From: CAZWBR01 sp964404205 | GTDB lineage: Bacteria; Bacteroidota; Bacteroidia; Bacteroidales; Prolixibacteraceae | Direction: 5' to 3' | Assembly (NCBI GenBank): GCA_964404205.1 | Contig: CAYOJD010000043.1 | Coordinates: forward strand, 1-23,259 | DNA: 23,259 bases | Shown: one piece after another, positions 8,126 to 15,170 of the stretch | How the letters are laid out: each line of letters begins with the position of its first letter | How positions within the stretch are numbered: the first letter of the stretch is position 1 | Translations under genes and position numbers: made by a program | Notes under the pieces: generated by a model | Seen by the model: only the letters and a program-made list of their open reading frames with translations | Told to the model about the DNA's origin: nothing | The model's database searches: none

Positions 8126-8467
8126 ATGAATCCCAAAGTCAAAGAATTTCGCGAATACCGCGCCGCGATGAACGAGAAAATTTTGGCCGCCGACAACAAG
8201 GTGATGAAACGTATCTACAACATTGACACCAACACCTATATGGAAGGCGCCCTGTCCACCAAAACAAAAGAGATGCTTGGATTGGTAAGCTCGATGGTAT
8301 TGCGCTGCGACGACTGTGTTAAATATCACCTCGAAAAGTGCCATGAGCAAGGGGTTACCACCGAAGAGCTGTTCGAAATCTTTTCGGTAGCCAACCTGGT
8401 GGGCGGTACCATTGTAATTCCCCATACCCGCCGTGCGGTGGAATACTGGGAAGCGTTACAGGAGTAA
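8126..8467 (+). CDS. Carboxymuconolactone decarboxylase / AhpD-like protein
   Basis: A 113-residue all-helical protein of the CMD/AhpD family. The motif LRCDDCVKYHLEKC gives Cys61, Cys64 and His68, the CxxC-xxx-His centre of AhpD-type alkylhydroperoxidases, which work as thiol-disulfide proton relays. The N-terminal half (FREYRAAMNEKIL to KRIYNIDTNTY) and ALSTKTKEMLGLVSSMV are typical of the short single-domain members common in anaerobes. A substrate cannot be assigned; a redox or peroxide-related role is the best guess. It follows miaB by 29 bases and precedes the U32 gene by 66 bases. Confidence 0.85.
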   Translation: MNPKVKEFREYRAAMNEKILAADNKVMKRIYNIDTNTYMEGALSTKTKEMLGLVSSMVLRCDDCVKYHLEKCHEQGVTTEELFEIFSVANLVGGTIVIPHTRRAVEYWEALQE

Positions 8468-8533
8468 ACGCCCGCTGAGTTACAGATAAAACAGTCGAGT
8501 AGGCCTATGTCCACCCAATCTGCGGGAAACAAA

Positions 8534-10357
8534 ATGAATAAACTGGAACTTCTCTCACCTGCCCGTAACCTCGAAAGCGGTCTGGCTGCCCTGTCGCATG
8601 GCGCCGATGCCGTTTATATCGGCGCACCCCGTTTTGGAGCCCGCGAAGCAGTGGGAAACCCCGTTTCCGATATCGGGAAGCTGGCCGATGCCGCCCATCT
8701 CTACGGGGCAAAGCTCTATGTGGCATTCAACACCCTACTCTACAACAACGAACTCGAAGAGGCCAATCGTTTAATCCACGAACTTTGGAATGCAGGGGCC
8801 GATGCCCTGATTATCCAGGATATGGGTATCCTCGAAATGGGTTTGCCCCCTATACCACTTCACGCCAGCACGCAAGCCAACAATTATACTCCCGAAAAAG
8901 TACAATTCCTCGAGCAGGTGGGATTCAAACGGGCCGTACTGGCCCGTGAGCTTTCACTCGAACAGATAGCAGCCATCCGCAGCCAAACCACGCTCGAACT
9001 GGAAGCTTTTGTACATGGTTCGCTCTGCGTCAGCCTTAGCGGACAGTGCTACATGAGCCACGCCATCGGCGGACGAAGTGCCAACCGTGGTGCCTGCGCC
9101 CAACCCTGCCGCAAAAAATATATCCTCACCGACAACAACGGCCGCCTGCTTTCCGACGATGCTCACCTGCTTTCGCTGAAAGACATGAACCGTGCCGCTT
9201 CGCTGCATGAGATGGCCGATGCCGGCATTACCTCCTTTAAAATTGAAGGAAGACTGAAAGATATAGCCTATGTTAAAAATATAACCGCCTATTATCGCCG
9301 TCAACTCGATGCCATAATCGAGGGCTGCGCAAAATATGCAAAAGCCTCATCCGGAACGGTGGTTTATACCTTCACCCCCGAACCGGCCAAAACCTTTAGC
9401 CGCGGCGCTACCGACTATTTTTTGCATGGCCGCAGCCCCGATATCGCACTAAGCGAAACCTCCAAATCGATGGGCGAAGCCGTTGGGGCGGTTACCCGAG
9501 TGACTCAAAATTATATTGAAATTAAGGCGGATAAGATGCTTGCCAACAACGACGGACTGGCCTTTATCAATGCCAAAGGCGAGAGCATCGGCATTAAGGT
9601 AAACCGTGTCGAAGGCAATCGAATATTTCCCGACCGGATGGTGAATATCTCTCCCGGCACAAAGCTCTTCCGCAACTACGACCACACCTTCCAGCGACTG
9701 CTGAGCCAGCCAAGTGCCGAACGCAAAATTGAGGTTTCGCTTTCGCTGAACGAAGAACCCAATGGCTTTAGCCTGACAGCCACTGACGAAGATGGCCATT
9801 CGCTGACACTTTCGTTTCCCAATATCGAAAAAATAGCAGCCAACGATGCCGAAAAATCGCGTGGCAATCTGGAACGGCAACTCTCCAAATCGGGCGAAAC
9901 CTCATTCCGCATAACGAAAGTTGAAACCAACGGCAACGAACAATATTTTTTTCAGGCCGGAATATTGAATACGCTGCGGCGCGAAACAACGGAAAAGCTC
10001 GGGCAGCTTCGTGTGGCACAACCAAGGCTCACGGCAGAACCCGTTCGCAACGAGATACCATTCCCTTCAGAGCCTTACGCGTTTCACCACAATGTAGCCA
10101 ACGACCTGGCGCTTCGCTTTTACCGTCGCCATGGCATTGCCGACCCCGAAACCACTTTCGAGAAACTGACCAACCATTCGGGCTATACCCTGATGATCAC
10201 CAAACATTGTCTGAAATATCAGCTTAATTATTGTCCGCGCTACGGAGGGAAGCTACCTGCCGGTGTAACCGAACCACTCTGGCTCAACGAAGGCGAACTG
10301 CGCTTCCGCCTCGATTTCGATTGCCGGAACTGTATGATGAAGGTGGTGAACGAGTAG
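8534..10357 (+). CDS. rlhA: U32-family protein, RlhA (YdcP)-like
   Basis: A 607-residue protein of the peptidase U32 family. The N-terminal TIM-barrel domain begins LELLSPARNLESGLAAL and contains GADAVYIGAPRFGAREA. Then come HASTQANNYTPEKV and four clustered cysteines Cys165, Cys172, Cys188 and Cys192 (GSLCVSLSGQC...GACAQPC), probable iron-sulfur ligands as in UbiU/UbiV. The second half carries a DUF3656-like region and a C-terminal cysteine group (CLKYQLNYCPRYGG and DCRNCMMK). The long architecture matches E. coli YdcP/RlhA, which is needed for 5-hydroxycytidine in 23S rRNA; the shorter TrhP acts on tRNA. I chose ATG 8534 (MNKLELLSP) over ATG 8507 because homologues begin there. The protease name of the family is probably misleading. 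Confidence 0.82.
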   Translation: MNKLELLSPARNLESGLAALSHGADAVYIGAPRFGAREAVGNPVSDIGKLADAAHLYGAKLYVAFNTLLYNNELEEANRLIHELWNAGADALIIQDMGILEMGLPPIPLHASTQANNYTPEKVQFLEQVGFKRAVLARELSLEQIAAIRSQTTLELEAFVHGSLCVSLSGQCYMSHAIGGRSANRGACAQPCRKKYILTDNNGRLLSDDAHLLSLKDMNRAASLHEMADAGITSFKIEGRLKDIAYVKNITAYYRRQLDAIIEGCAKYAKASSGTVVYTFTPEPAKTFSRGATDYFLHGRSPDIALSETSKSMGEAVGAVTRVTQNYIEIKADKMLANNDGLAFINAKGESIGIKVNRVEGNRIFPDRMVNISPGTKLFRNYDHTFQRLLSQPSAERKIEVSLSLNEEPNGFSLTATDEDGHSLTLSFPNIEKIAANDAEKSRGNLERQLSKSGETSFRITKVETNGNEQYFFQAGILNTLRRETTEKLGQLRVAQPRLTAEPVRNEIPFPSEPYAFHHNVANDLALRFYRRHGIADPETTFEKLTNHSGYTLMITKHCLKYQLNYCPRYGGKLPAGVTEPLWLNEGELRFRLDFDCRNCMMKVVNE

Positions 10358-10447
10358 TTATTTTGTATCAGGTATCAAGAATTAAAGATCAAATCTCAAG
10401 ATAACCGATGCGCTTACGAACAGACGTAATAATGAACTTTTGACCCT

Positions 10448-11095
10448 ATGGACCCTTTGCGCAAAATGATAGCCGAAGGCGAGCACCTGCTGCAGGATTT
10501 CAAATACTGCATCAACGACTCGCGCAAAATTGCCCGCTCGCTGGTGGCTTTTGCCAACAGCAATGGCGGACGGCTGCTGCTCGGCGTTCGCGACAATGGC
10601 TCGATTGCCGGGGTGAAATCGGAAGAAGAGTACTACATGGTCGAAGCGGCAGCTAAACTCTACAGCCAACCGCCGCTCGAATTCACGACCCGGCAATGGT
10701 ACGCCGAAGGCAAAAGCGTATTGGAAATTGGAATAGCGAAAGGAACTGAAACCCCCTATTTTGCCAAAGACGATGAAAACCGCTGGCAAGCCTATGTCCG
10801 CCATGGGGACCAGAATATTGTCGCCCCCAAACTGCTCACCGAAGTGTGGAAAAAACGAAAAAGCACTGCAGGCGTAAAAATCAAATATACCGACGACGAG
10901 AAGCGCCTGCTTCAACTGGTGGAGAACGAGGGAAACCTTTCGCCTGCACAAATTGCCCGCCGGCTAAAATTGCCCCGCTGGAAAAGCGACAAACTGCTGG
11001 TCGACCTGATTGTAGTCGATGTGATTGCTTTCGACCTCGATGAACATGGTATCCGTTTTTTTCTCAATGAAAACTTAACTTTGGGCATATCTTAA
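10448..11095 (+). CDS. AlbA_2/Schlafen-type ATP-binding domain protein with C-terminal winged helix
   Basis: A 215-residue protein. Residues about 12-125 match the AlbA_2 (Schlafen-like) domain: LLQDFKYCINDSRKIARSL, VAFANSNGGRLLLGVRDNG (the most conserved block), SQPPLEFTTRQW, and a final EIGIAKGTETPYFAKD followed by AYVRHGDQN. The C-terminal part from about residue 145 (DEKRLLQLVENEGNLSPAQI ARRLKLPRW) looks like a winged helix-turn-helix. Such proteins are usually annotated as ATP-binding or putative DNA-binding regulators; the molecular role is unknown. It lies 90 bp after the U32 gene. The gap holds a low-complexity stretch (GTATCAGGTATCAAG and similar) and an imperfect -7 box AACTTTTG close to the start. 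Confidence 0.8.
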   Translation: MDPLRKMIAEGEHLLQDFKYCINDSRKIARSLVAFANSNGGRLLLGVRDNGSIAGVKSEEEYYMVEAAAKLYSQPPLEFTTRQWYAEGKSVLEIGIAKGTETPYFAKDDENRWQAYVRHGDQNIVAPKLLTEVWKKRKSTAGVKIKYTDDEKRLLQLVENEGNLSPAQIARRLKLPRWKSDKLLVDLIVVDVIAFDLDEHGIRFFLNENLTLGIS

Positions 11096-11182
11096 TGCTA
11101 CATCAGCATCTGCAACTTCTACAACATCAGCTGCTATTTGCTCAACGGTTTCTGCAACATTTACATCGTCTTTTTTATTCAT
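11075..11182 (-). CDS. Possible 35-residue small protein
   Basis: An ATG at 11182 on the minus strand opens a 35-codon frame ending TAA at 11075, overlapping the last 21 bases of the AlbA_2 gene in antisense. The peptide starts MNKKDDVNVAETVEQ and is acidic. It shows a seven-residue pattern of V/I and A (VAETVEQ, IAADVVE, VADADVA) that would form an amphipathic helix. It lies downstream of, and co-directional with, the PepSY operon, after a 90-bp gap filled by 21-bp repeats. No family is recognised. The opposite strand of the same DNA can also be read as a short Leu/Gln/His-rich ORF, so chance is a real alternative. Confidence 0.28.
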   Translation of the reverse strand: MNKKDDVNVAETVEQIAADVVEVADADVALRYAQS

Positions 11183-11250
11183 GATAATGGCAGTTTCATA
11201 ATTGACAATGGCAGTTTCATGAAAGATGGGGGCAGTTTTGAGAAAGATAA
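11183..11250. repeat. 21-bp imperfect tandem repeat, about three copies
   Basis: Three consecutive 21-bp units start at 11183, 11204 and 11225, each beginning GATAATGG, GACAATGG or GATGGGGG and sharing GGCAGTTT in the middle. A fourth unit starting at 11246 has only its first bases (GATAA). The repeats fill the gap between the convergent AlbA_2 and PepSY genes. Confidence 0.75.
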
Positions 11251-11272
11251 AGGCTTTCTTTCAATCTGTGCG

Positions 11273-12802
11273 TCACTCTTTCTTTCCCCTGTATTTTCTT
11301 CGCCAAAGCATATAGCCGCTTATGACAAGCACGACTGCAGCCAGGCCGCTCAACGGAACAATCAGGATATAGAAATTGCCAAGCCATGCACTGAAATAAC
11401 GGCCGGTATGTATCTCCAGACAAACGTTCCACAACGATATTTTAGATGCATTCAGCACATTTTGGCTCATTGGGGGAAAGCTGAACGGATGGTGCAACGC
11501 GATGGCACCGGCATTGTAATCGACCATATAGATTTCGCCCCGGCAATCGGTTATGGCTCCGGTAACTTTGAAATCGCCAATTGGCCTTCCGCCCGAAACC
11601 TCCTGATGGACCCTCCCGGTAACAAAGTTCACCACTTCGGGGCTATCGGGGTGCCAAAGAAACAATCCGCTGAAGGAGCCAACCAGAAAAGTACCATCGG
11701 AATAGTGTTGAAAGACATTGATTCCCATCACGCTTACAGGGGGCTGGTTTTCGAATCGGACCGGTTGCAGCCCGTTGGGCTTCAGCCAATAGATGCCTTC
11801 AGCCGTCGAAAGCAGTAAGCGATCGCTCGTGGGGTCGTAAAGGATATCGCGAAGTTTGTCGTACCATGGATTGGGCTGATCGAGGTGTGAATATTTCAAC
11901 GGGGCGACCTCGGTGGTGGCAATGGCAATCAGCAGCGGGGGCCTGAGAAACATCCCGGTAAAGTAAAGGAGAATCAGGAACAGAAAGGTAAGTGCCCCCA
12001 CCTTGTTGTGCCACTTCAGGTTCCATCGGCCTGTCCGGGCCAGTTGGGCTACCGGTAGGTTTTTCTGGTTCCGTCTTTTCATCCAGCCGGGAATAAAGAA
12101 ATAGATGATTCCGGTTACCGACAGGAAAATAGTAACCAGCCCCAGCAGATCGACAAAAAGCTGCCCCGGCAAACCCAATATCTCGCCGGAGTGAATTTGC
12201 CACAGTGTTGCAAAAAGGGATACTTTGTTGACATAACCCGCCGGGACGGGCAATTCAATCTGGACGAAAGAGGTCTCGGTCCCCGCCGATTTTCCTTTAA
12301 ACAGATGGGAACGGTTGATGGCGTAAACCGTATCGCCAATGCTTTCGACAGCCGTAAACCGTTCGATATCGACCGGAAGGTTAAACTTTTTCCACTGTTT
12401 CGATGGATAATGATAGCCATACAGCCCGAAAAGCGTGGCCGCATACAATGCCCCGTCGGGAGTACGATGGATATCGAATATTTTACGATTGTCGCTCCCG
12501 TTGGGCAAACCGGCATCGAAAGGCTGATACCGGGTAAAGGCCGAATCGGTAAGCCAAATCCCGATATTGCCATAAAGCAGTACCGAATCGGCATTGAGAT
12601 TCAGGTTGCCCTTTACGGCCGAATTGTTCCAATTTTGGTAAGCATACTCTTCGGGCAGATATTTTCGATCGACATCTACCCCCGAGAACCAATCGCGGTG
12701 GTTCATCACAATACCGGTAACGGCAAAGTAGAGCAGGATAAACGAGAGCACCAATCCCGGCCAGCGGTGCAGCTTTTTGAAAATCTTCCAGCTTTTCTCC
12801 AT
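11273..12802 (-). CDS. PepSY-associated membrane protein
   Basis: A 509-residue inner-membrane protein. Four hydrophobic segments are visible: about residues 15-35 (LVLSFILLYFAVTGIVMNH), about 228-250 (LVTIFLSVTGIIYFFIPGW), about 275-300 (GALTFLFLILLYFTGMFL) and about 478-500 (LSGLAAVVLVISGYMLWRR). The first with KKLHRWPGL before it is the signature of PepSY-associated transmembrane proteins; large periplasmic loops lie between segments 1-2 and 3-4. Relatives occur with iron-uptake and heme/flavin reductase genes. I chose ATG 12802 because it has GGAGGA eight bases upstream, rare here, and leads directly into the first helix; it is 16 bases after the PPOX gene. As last clear member of the Rrf2-led operon it may move electrons across the membrane, which is an inference. 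Confidence 0.78.
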   Translation of the reverse strand: MEKSWKIFKKLHRWPGLVLSFILLYFAVTGIVMNHRDWFSGVDVDRKYLPEEYAYQNWNNSAVKGNLNLNADSVLLYGNIGIWLTDSAFTRYQPFDAGLPNGSDNRKIFDIHRTPDGALYAATLFGLYGYHYPSKQWKKFNLPVDIERFTAVESIGDTVYAINRSHLFKGKSAGTETSFVQIELPVPAGYVNKVSLFATLWQIHSGEILGLPGQLFVDLLGLVTIFLSVTGIIYFFIPGWMKRRNQKNLPVAQLARTGRWNLKWHNKVGALTFLFLILLYFTGMFLRPPLLIAIATTEVAPLKYSHLDQPNPWYDKLRDILYDPTSDRLLLSTAEGIYWLKPNGLQPVRFENQPPVSVMGINVFQHYSDGTFLVGSFSGLFLWHPDSPEVVNFVTGRVHQEVSGGRPIGDFKVTGAITDCRGEIYMVDYNAGAIALHHPFSFPPMSQNVLNASKISLWNVCLEIHTGRYFSAWLGNFYILIVPLSGLAAVVLVISGYMLWRRKYRGKKE

Positions 12803-12818
12803 CCGATTTCCTCCGGCT

Positions 12819-13307
12819 TTACCGTTTGCTGATTCGGCACTTACCCGACCAGTGTTCGATATCGAGCCTGATGACCACTGTTTCGTGCTGCGAACCTTCG
12901 GCATATTGTAGCCCTTTTTCCTTGAACTCAGGACTATATTTTTCGACCAAACAGATCAGCCCTTTTAGCTTCTCTTCAACCGGCAAATCCATTATGGCTG
13001 TTCCTTCGAGGATAATGCTTTCGTACTCGGTCGAAAACTTTTGCGGCAACACCTGGGTGTGGCCTACCACACAAAACGAAACAGGGTTGTTTTGGGAGAG
13101 ACAACGCAGTTTCCGTCCTTCAAGTGCGCCATGCAGATAGAGTGAGCCCTCACCGTCCCAGGCATAACTGATTGGGATTCCGTAGGCACGGCCATCGCTG
13201 TCGACCATTGATAAAACGCCATATTCGCCCTTGAGGAGCAATGCTTTGGCTTCCTGCTCTTCGAGCAAACGGTTCTGTCGCCTGACGGCACTATTCGAAT
13301 AAATCAT
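12819..13307 (-). CDS. NimA-like pyridoxamine 5'-phosphate oxidase family flavoprotein
   Basis: A 162-residue protein of the PNPOx-like split-barrel family. The N-terminal VRRQNRLLEEQEAKALL leads into GEYGVLSMVDSDGRAYGIPI, then SYAWDGEGSLYLHGALEGRK and VSFCVVGHTQVLP. This is the pattern of short FMN- or heme-binding proteins that include the nitroimidazole-resistance (Nim) group. C-terminal ETVVIRLDIEHWSGK closes the barrel. The gene lies 14 bases after the hemerythrin gene and 16 bases before the PepSY gene, in an operon headed by an Rrf2 regulator. In that setting a flavin- or heme-dependent redox role in nitrosative stress is plausible, but the substrate is unknown. Confidence 0.82.
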   Translation of the reverse strand: MIYSNSAVRRQNRLLEEQEAKALLLKGEYGVLSMVDSDGRAYGIPISYAWDGEGSLYLHGALEGRKLRCLSQNNPVSFCVVGHTQVLPQKFSTEYESIILEGTAIMDLPVEEKLKGLICLVEKYSPEFKEKGLQYAEGSQHETVVIRLDIEHWSGKCRISKR

Positions 13308-13321
13308 ATATCGTACAGTTT

Positions 13322-13849
13322 TTAATCTTTCTTCTGGTTCAGCTTCGCGATAAACGTTTCAATATCACGGCCAAAGAAATCGGCAAGCGTTACTTCGCGA
13401 TAACCATTTTCCACGGCACTTTTTTCTTCCTCCGAAAGTGCCTCCTCGGCCATCGGGTAAAGGACGTTATCTTCCTTGAAAATATGGTTATGCAGCAGGT
13501 AACAATAGCCGCGCGCATTGTCAATCAGCACCTCTTTTTGGTCGTGCCCGAGTGCAGAAATCATCCCGGCGACATATCTGCGCCCTTCGTCGTGCTCGTG
13601 GAGCATTACCGGAATAGGGTTACAGTGCATCTGTCCATTGCTGCCAAGCATGGCTTTAAAGAGAATATCTTCCTCTTTGGCATGGTGAAAACCATCGGCG
13701 TAATTACGAATAAAATAGACAATGTCTTCGAAAAAAGGCTTGTTGAGTGCAGCGCCCGATTCGAGCCGTTCGCATTCCTGCATTACGATGCCAATCACTT
13801 TCAGAATATTCTGGTGTTCTGCCGACAGTTCGTTGGTAATATTTTTCAT
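13322..13849 (-). CDS. Hemerythrin-domain protein
   Basis: A 175-residue cytoplasmic four-helix-bundle protein with the spaced His/Glu ligands of a non-heme di-iron site. These are His12 (SAEHQNILKV), His55/His56 with Glu60 (GFHHAKEEDILF), His84/His86 (MLHEHDEGRRYV) and His120/His122 with Asp127 (LLHNHIFKEDNVLYP). Hemerythrins bind O2 or NO or store iron. The gene follows the Rrf2 regulator by 25 bases and precedes the PPOX gene by 14 bases. It is separate from, and shorter than, the RIC repair protein encoded divergently, having no ScdA N-terminal domain. NO or O2 binding to protect or inform the Rrf2 pathway is the most likely role. Confidence 0.88.
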   Translation of the reverse strand: MKNITNELSAEHQNILKVIGIVMQECERLESGAALNKPFFEDIVYFIRNYADGFHHAKEEDILFKAMLGSNGQMHCNPIPVMLHEHDEGRRYVAGMISALGHDQKEVLIDNARGYCYLLHNHIFKEDNVLYPMAEEALSEEEKSAVENGYREVTLADFFGRDIETFIAKLNQKKD

Positions 13850-13874
13850 GGTAATCCAATTGTTAATTCATCAA

Positions 13875-14306
13875 TCATGGTTCATTCTTGACTCTCAGTT
13901 GCGCATATTTGCGGGCCAGTGTCTGCACCGTTTCACGCGAGACCAGTTTGTCAATCTCCTCACGAATCGGCGCATATTGTTCGTGGAGCGGACAAGGGGC
14001 CAGACAATCGCAGTTCTTCATCCCGATACCGCAACCCACCAAAACTTTGTTTCCTTCGGTAGCCATTACAATTTCCTTGAGCGTGATTTCCGGCTTCGCT
14101 TCGTCGAAAAAGAAACCACCTCCTTTCCCTTTTACCGACGAGAGAAAGCCCATCCTGACCATTCGCTGCAATATTTTAGCCGTATAAAACCGAGGGGCAT
14201 CTATTTCGCGGGCAATTTCGTCGGTTCCCGGCCGGTTCCCCAACGTATTTTGCATCTGCACATAAACGAGTCCCCTCAATGCATATTCTGTCTCCTTGTT
14301 AAACAT
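13875..14306 (-). CDS. Rrf2-family regulator (NsrR/IscR-like)
   Basis: A 143-residue transcription factor. The N-terminal winged helix begins MFNKETEYALRGLVYVQ and includes a recognition helix near FYTAKILQRMVRMGFL and the wing SVKGKGGGFFF. The Cys cluster C92-x6-C99-x-C101-x3-C105 (VGCGIGMKNCDCLAPC) corresponds to the iron-sulfur ligands of NsrR and IscR; spacing is closer to IscR, with one extra Cys. Such regulators lose or change their cluster with NO or iron-sulfur stress and release DNA. It heads the leftward operon and faces the RIC repair gene across a 118-bp promoter region with two inverted repeats. That context suggests an NO-responsive switch for both arms. Confidence 0.9.
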   Translation of the reverse strand: MFNKETEYALRGLVYVQMQNTLGNRPGTDEIAREIDAPRFYTAKILQRMVRMGFLSSVKGKGGGFFFDEAKPEITLKEIVMATEGNKVLVGCGIGMKNCDCLAPCPLHEQYAPIREEIDKLVSRETVQTLARKYAQLRVKNEP

Positions 14307-14316
14307 CCGATTCGGT

Positions 14317-14330
14317 TTTGTCTCGACAAA
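14317..14330. promoter_or_regulatory. Inverted repeat over the Rrf2 gene's start region
   Basis: TTTGTC-TC-GACAAA: perfect 6-bp arms with a 2-bp spacer. It ends inside the predicted -7 box of the Rrf2 gene and begins 11 bp before its start codon, a classic position for autorepression. Being short, it could be fortuitous. Confidence 0.45.
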
Positions 14331-14334
14331 GATA
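14327..14334 (-). promoter_or_regulatory. -7 box of the Rrf2-hemerythrin-PPOX-PepSY operon
   Basis: On the minus strand TATCTTTG is an exact TAnnTTTG match, 20 bp before the ATG at 14306. The region about 20 bp upstream offers only TTTAG (14359-14355 area) as -33 element, overlapping the large palindrome. Confidence 0.5.
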
Positions 14335-14354
14335 AAATATTATTCTCAATTTAC

Positions 14355-14376
14355 TAAAAGACCTTTTTGTCTTTTA
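14355..14376. promoter_or_regulatory. Perfect palindrome, probable Rrf2/NsrR-type operator
   Basis: TAAAAGAC-N6-GTCTTTTA: 8-bp arms at 14355-14362 and 14369-14376 around CTTTTT. It lies in the centre of the divergent promoter region and covers the -33 TTTG of the RIC promoter (14366-14369). It also sits close to the -33 position of the Rrf2 promoter, so one bound dimer could block both directions. No second copy was found in the window. Confidence 0.65.
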
Positions 14377-14398
14377 TATAAAAATATTACTACATTTG
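14366..14398 (+). promoter_or_regulatory. Promoter of the RIC-norZ arm
   Basis: TTTG (14366-14369), 21-bp spacer, TACATTTG (14391-14398), an exact TAnnTTTG with acceptable spacing. The -7 box ends 26 bp before the ATG at 14425. The -33 element lies inside the palindrome. Confidence 0.65.
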
Positions 14399-14424
14399 CC
14401 CATGCAAAACCAAAATGGAATGTT

Positions 14425-15111
14425 ATGGATTATTCAACACAACTACTGGGCGATATTGTAGCTACCGATTTCAGGACAGCATCGCTTTTCAAGGAAGCCG
14501 GTCTGGACTTCTGCTGCGGCGGGAAGAAACCGCTTGATATGGCCTGTGCCGAAAAAGGAATCGATGTACATGCACTGATTCATCAACTCACTGAATTGCA
14601 GCAATCGGCATCAGCCCCCGCGCAAACTTTTAACGAATGGGATCTTGCTTTTTTATGCGATTACATTGTCAATACCCATCATCGATATGTAACCAAAACA
14701 TTGCCCGAGATCTGTTTCTATACGCTGAAGATTGCTCGCGTCCACGGCGACCATCACCCCGAACTGCTGGAGGTAGAATCGCTGTTTTCTCAAATTAATG
14801 TTGAATTGATTCAACACCTCCGCAACGAGGAAGAGGTGCTCTTCCCGGCCATCAGGCGGGCACTGAAAGATGGTTCAACTGAAGCAAAAGCGATTATCCA
14901 TTCTGAAATCAACCGGATGAACGGCGAACATGAATTTGCCGGAGGCGCCATGGACAAAATCAATGAAATCACACAAAACTACACGGTCCCGGACGACGGG
15001 TGCAACACCTACCATGTCACCTTCAAGCTGCTCGAACAGTTCGAGGACGACTTGCATATCCATGTCCATCTCGAAAACAATATCCTGTTCAAAAAGGCGC
15101 TAAGCCTCTGA
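14425..15111 (+). CDS. ric: Iron-sulfur cluster repair di-iron protein RIC (YtfE/ScdA)
   Basis: A 228-residue protein with the two-domain RIC layout. The ScdA N-terminal domain (residues about 3-55) has Cys30-Cys31 in LDFCCGGKKPL, diagnostic for the family. The hemerythrin-like domain carries the di-iron ligands around His85/His86 (NTHHRYV), His110/His111 (HGDHHPEL), His131 and Glu135 (HLRNEEEVLFP), His169 (GEHEFAGG), and His213/His215 with Glu217 (HIHVHLENN). RIC proteins restore iron-sulfur clusters after NO or peroxide damage. I chose ATG 14425 because homologues begin close to this point and a promoter lies just upstream. It is the first gene of the rightward arm, 59 bases ahead of the NO reductase and without a clear promoter between them. 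Confidence 0.95.
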   Translation: MDYSTQLLGDIVATDFRTASLFKEAGLDFCCGGKKPLDMACAEKGIDVHALIHQLTELQQSASAPAQTFNEWDLAFLCDYIVNTHHRYVTKTLPEICFYTLKIARVHGDHHPELLEVESLFSQINVELIQHLRNEEEVLFPAIRRALKDGSTEAKAIIHSEINRMNGEHEFAGGAMDKINEITQNYTVPDDGCNTYHVTFKLLEQFEDDLHIHVHLENNILFKKALSL

Positions 15112-15170
15112 AAAAAGATGATTTTGCCCGATAACATCAGGGATTTACAGTCAATTTAATACTAACTAAA

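Noticed and set aside
11138..11818. Plus-strand ORF starting in the 21-bp repeats, with a DNGSF-type repeat
   Set aside because: Most of it is antisense to the well-supported PepSY gene; the repetitive N-terminus merely translates the tandem DNA repeat.
14296..14424. N-terminal extension of RIC to 14296
   Set aside because: It would cover the divergent promoter and operator; family homology begins at MDYSTQLLGD.
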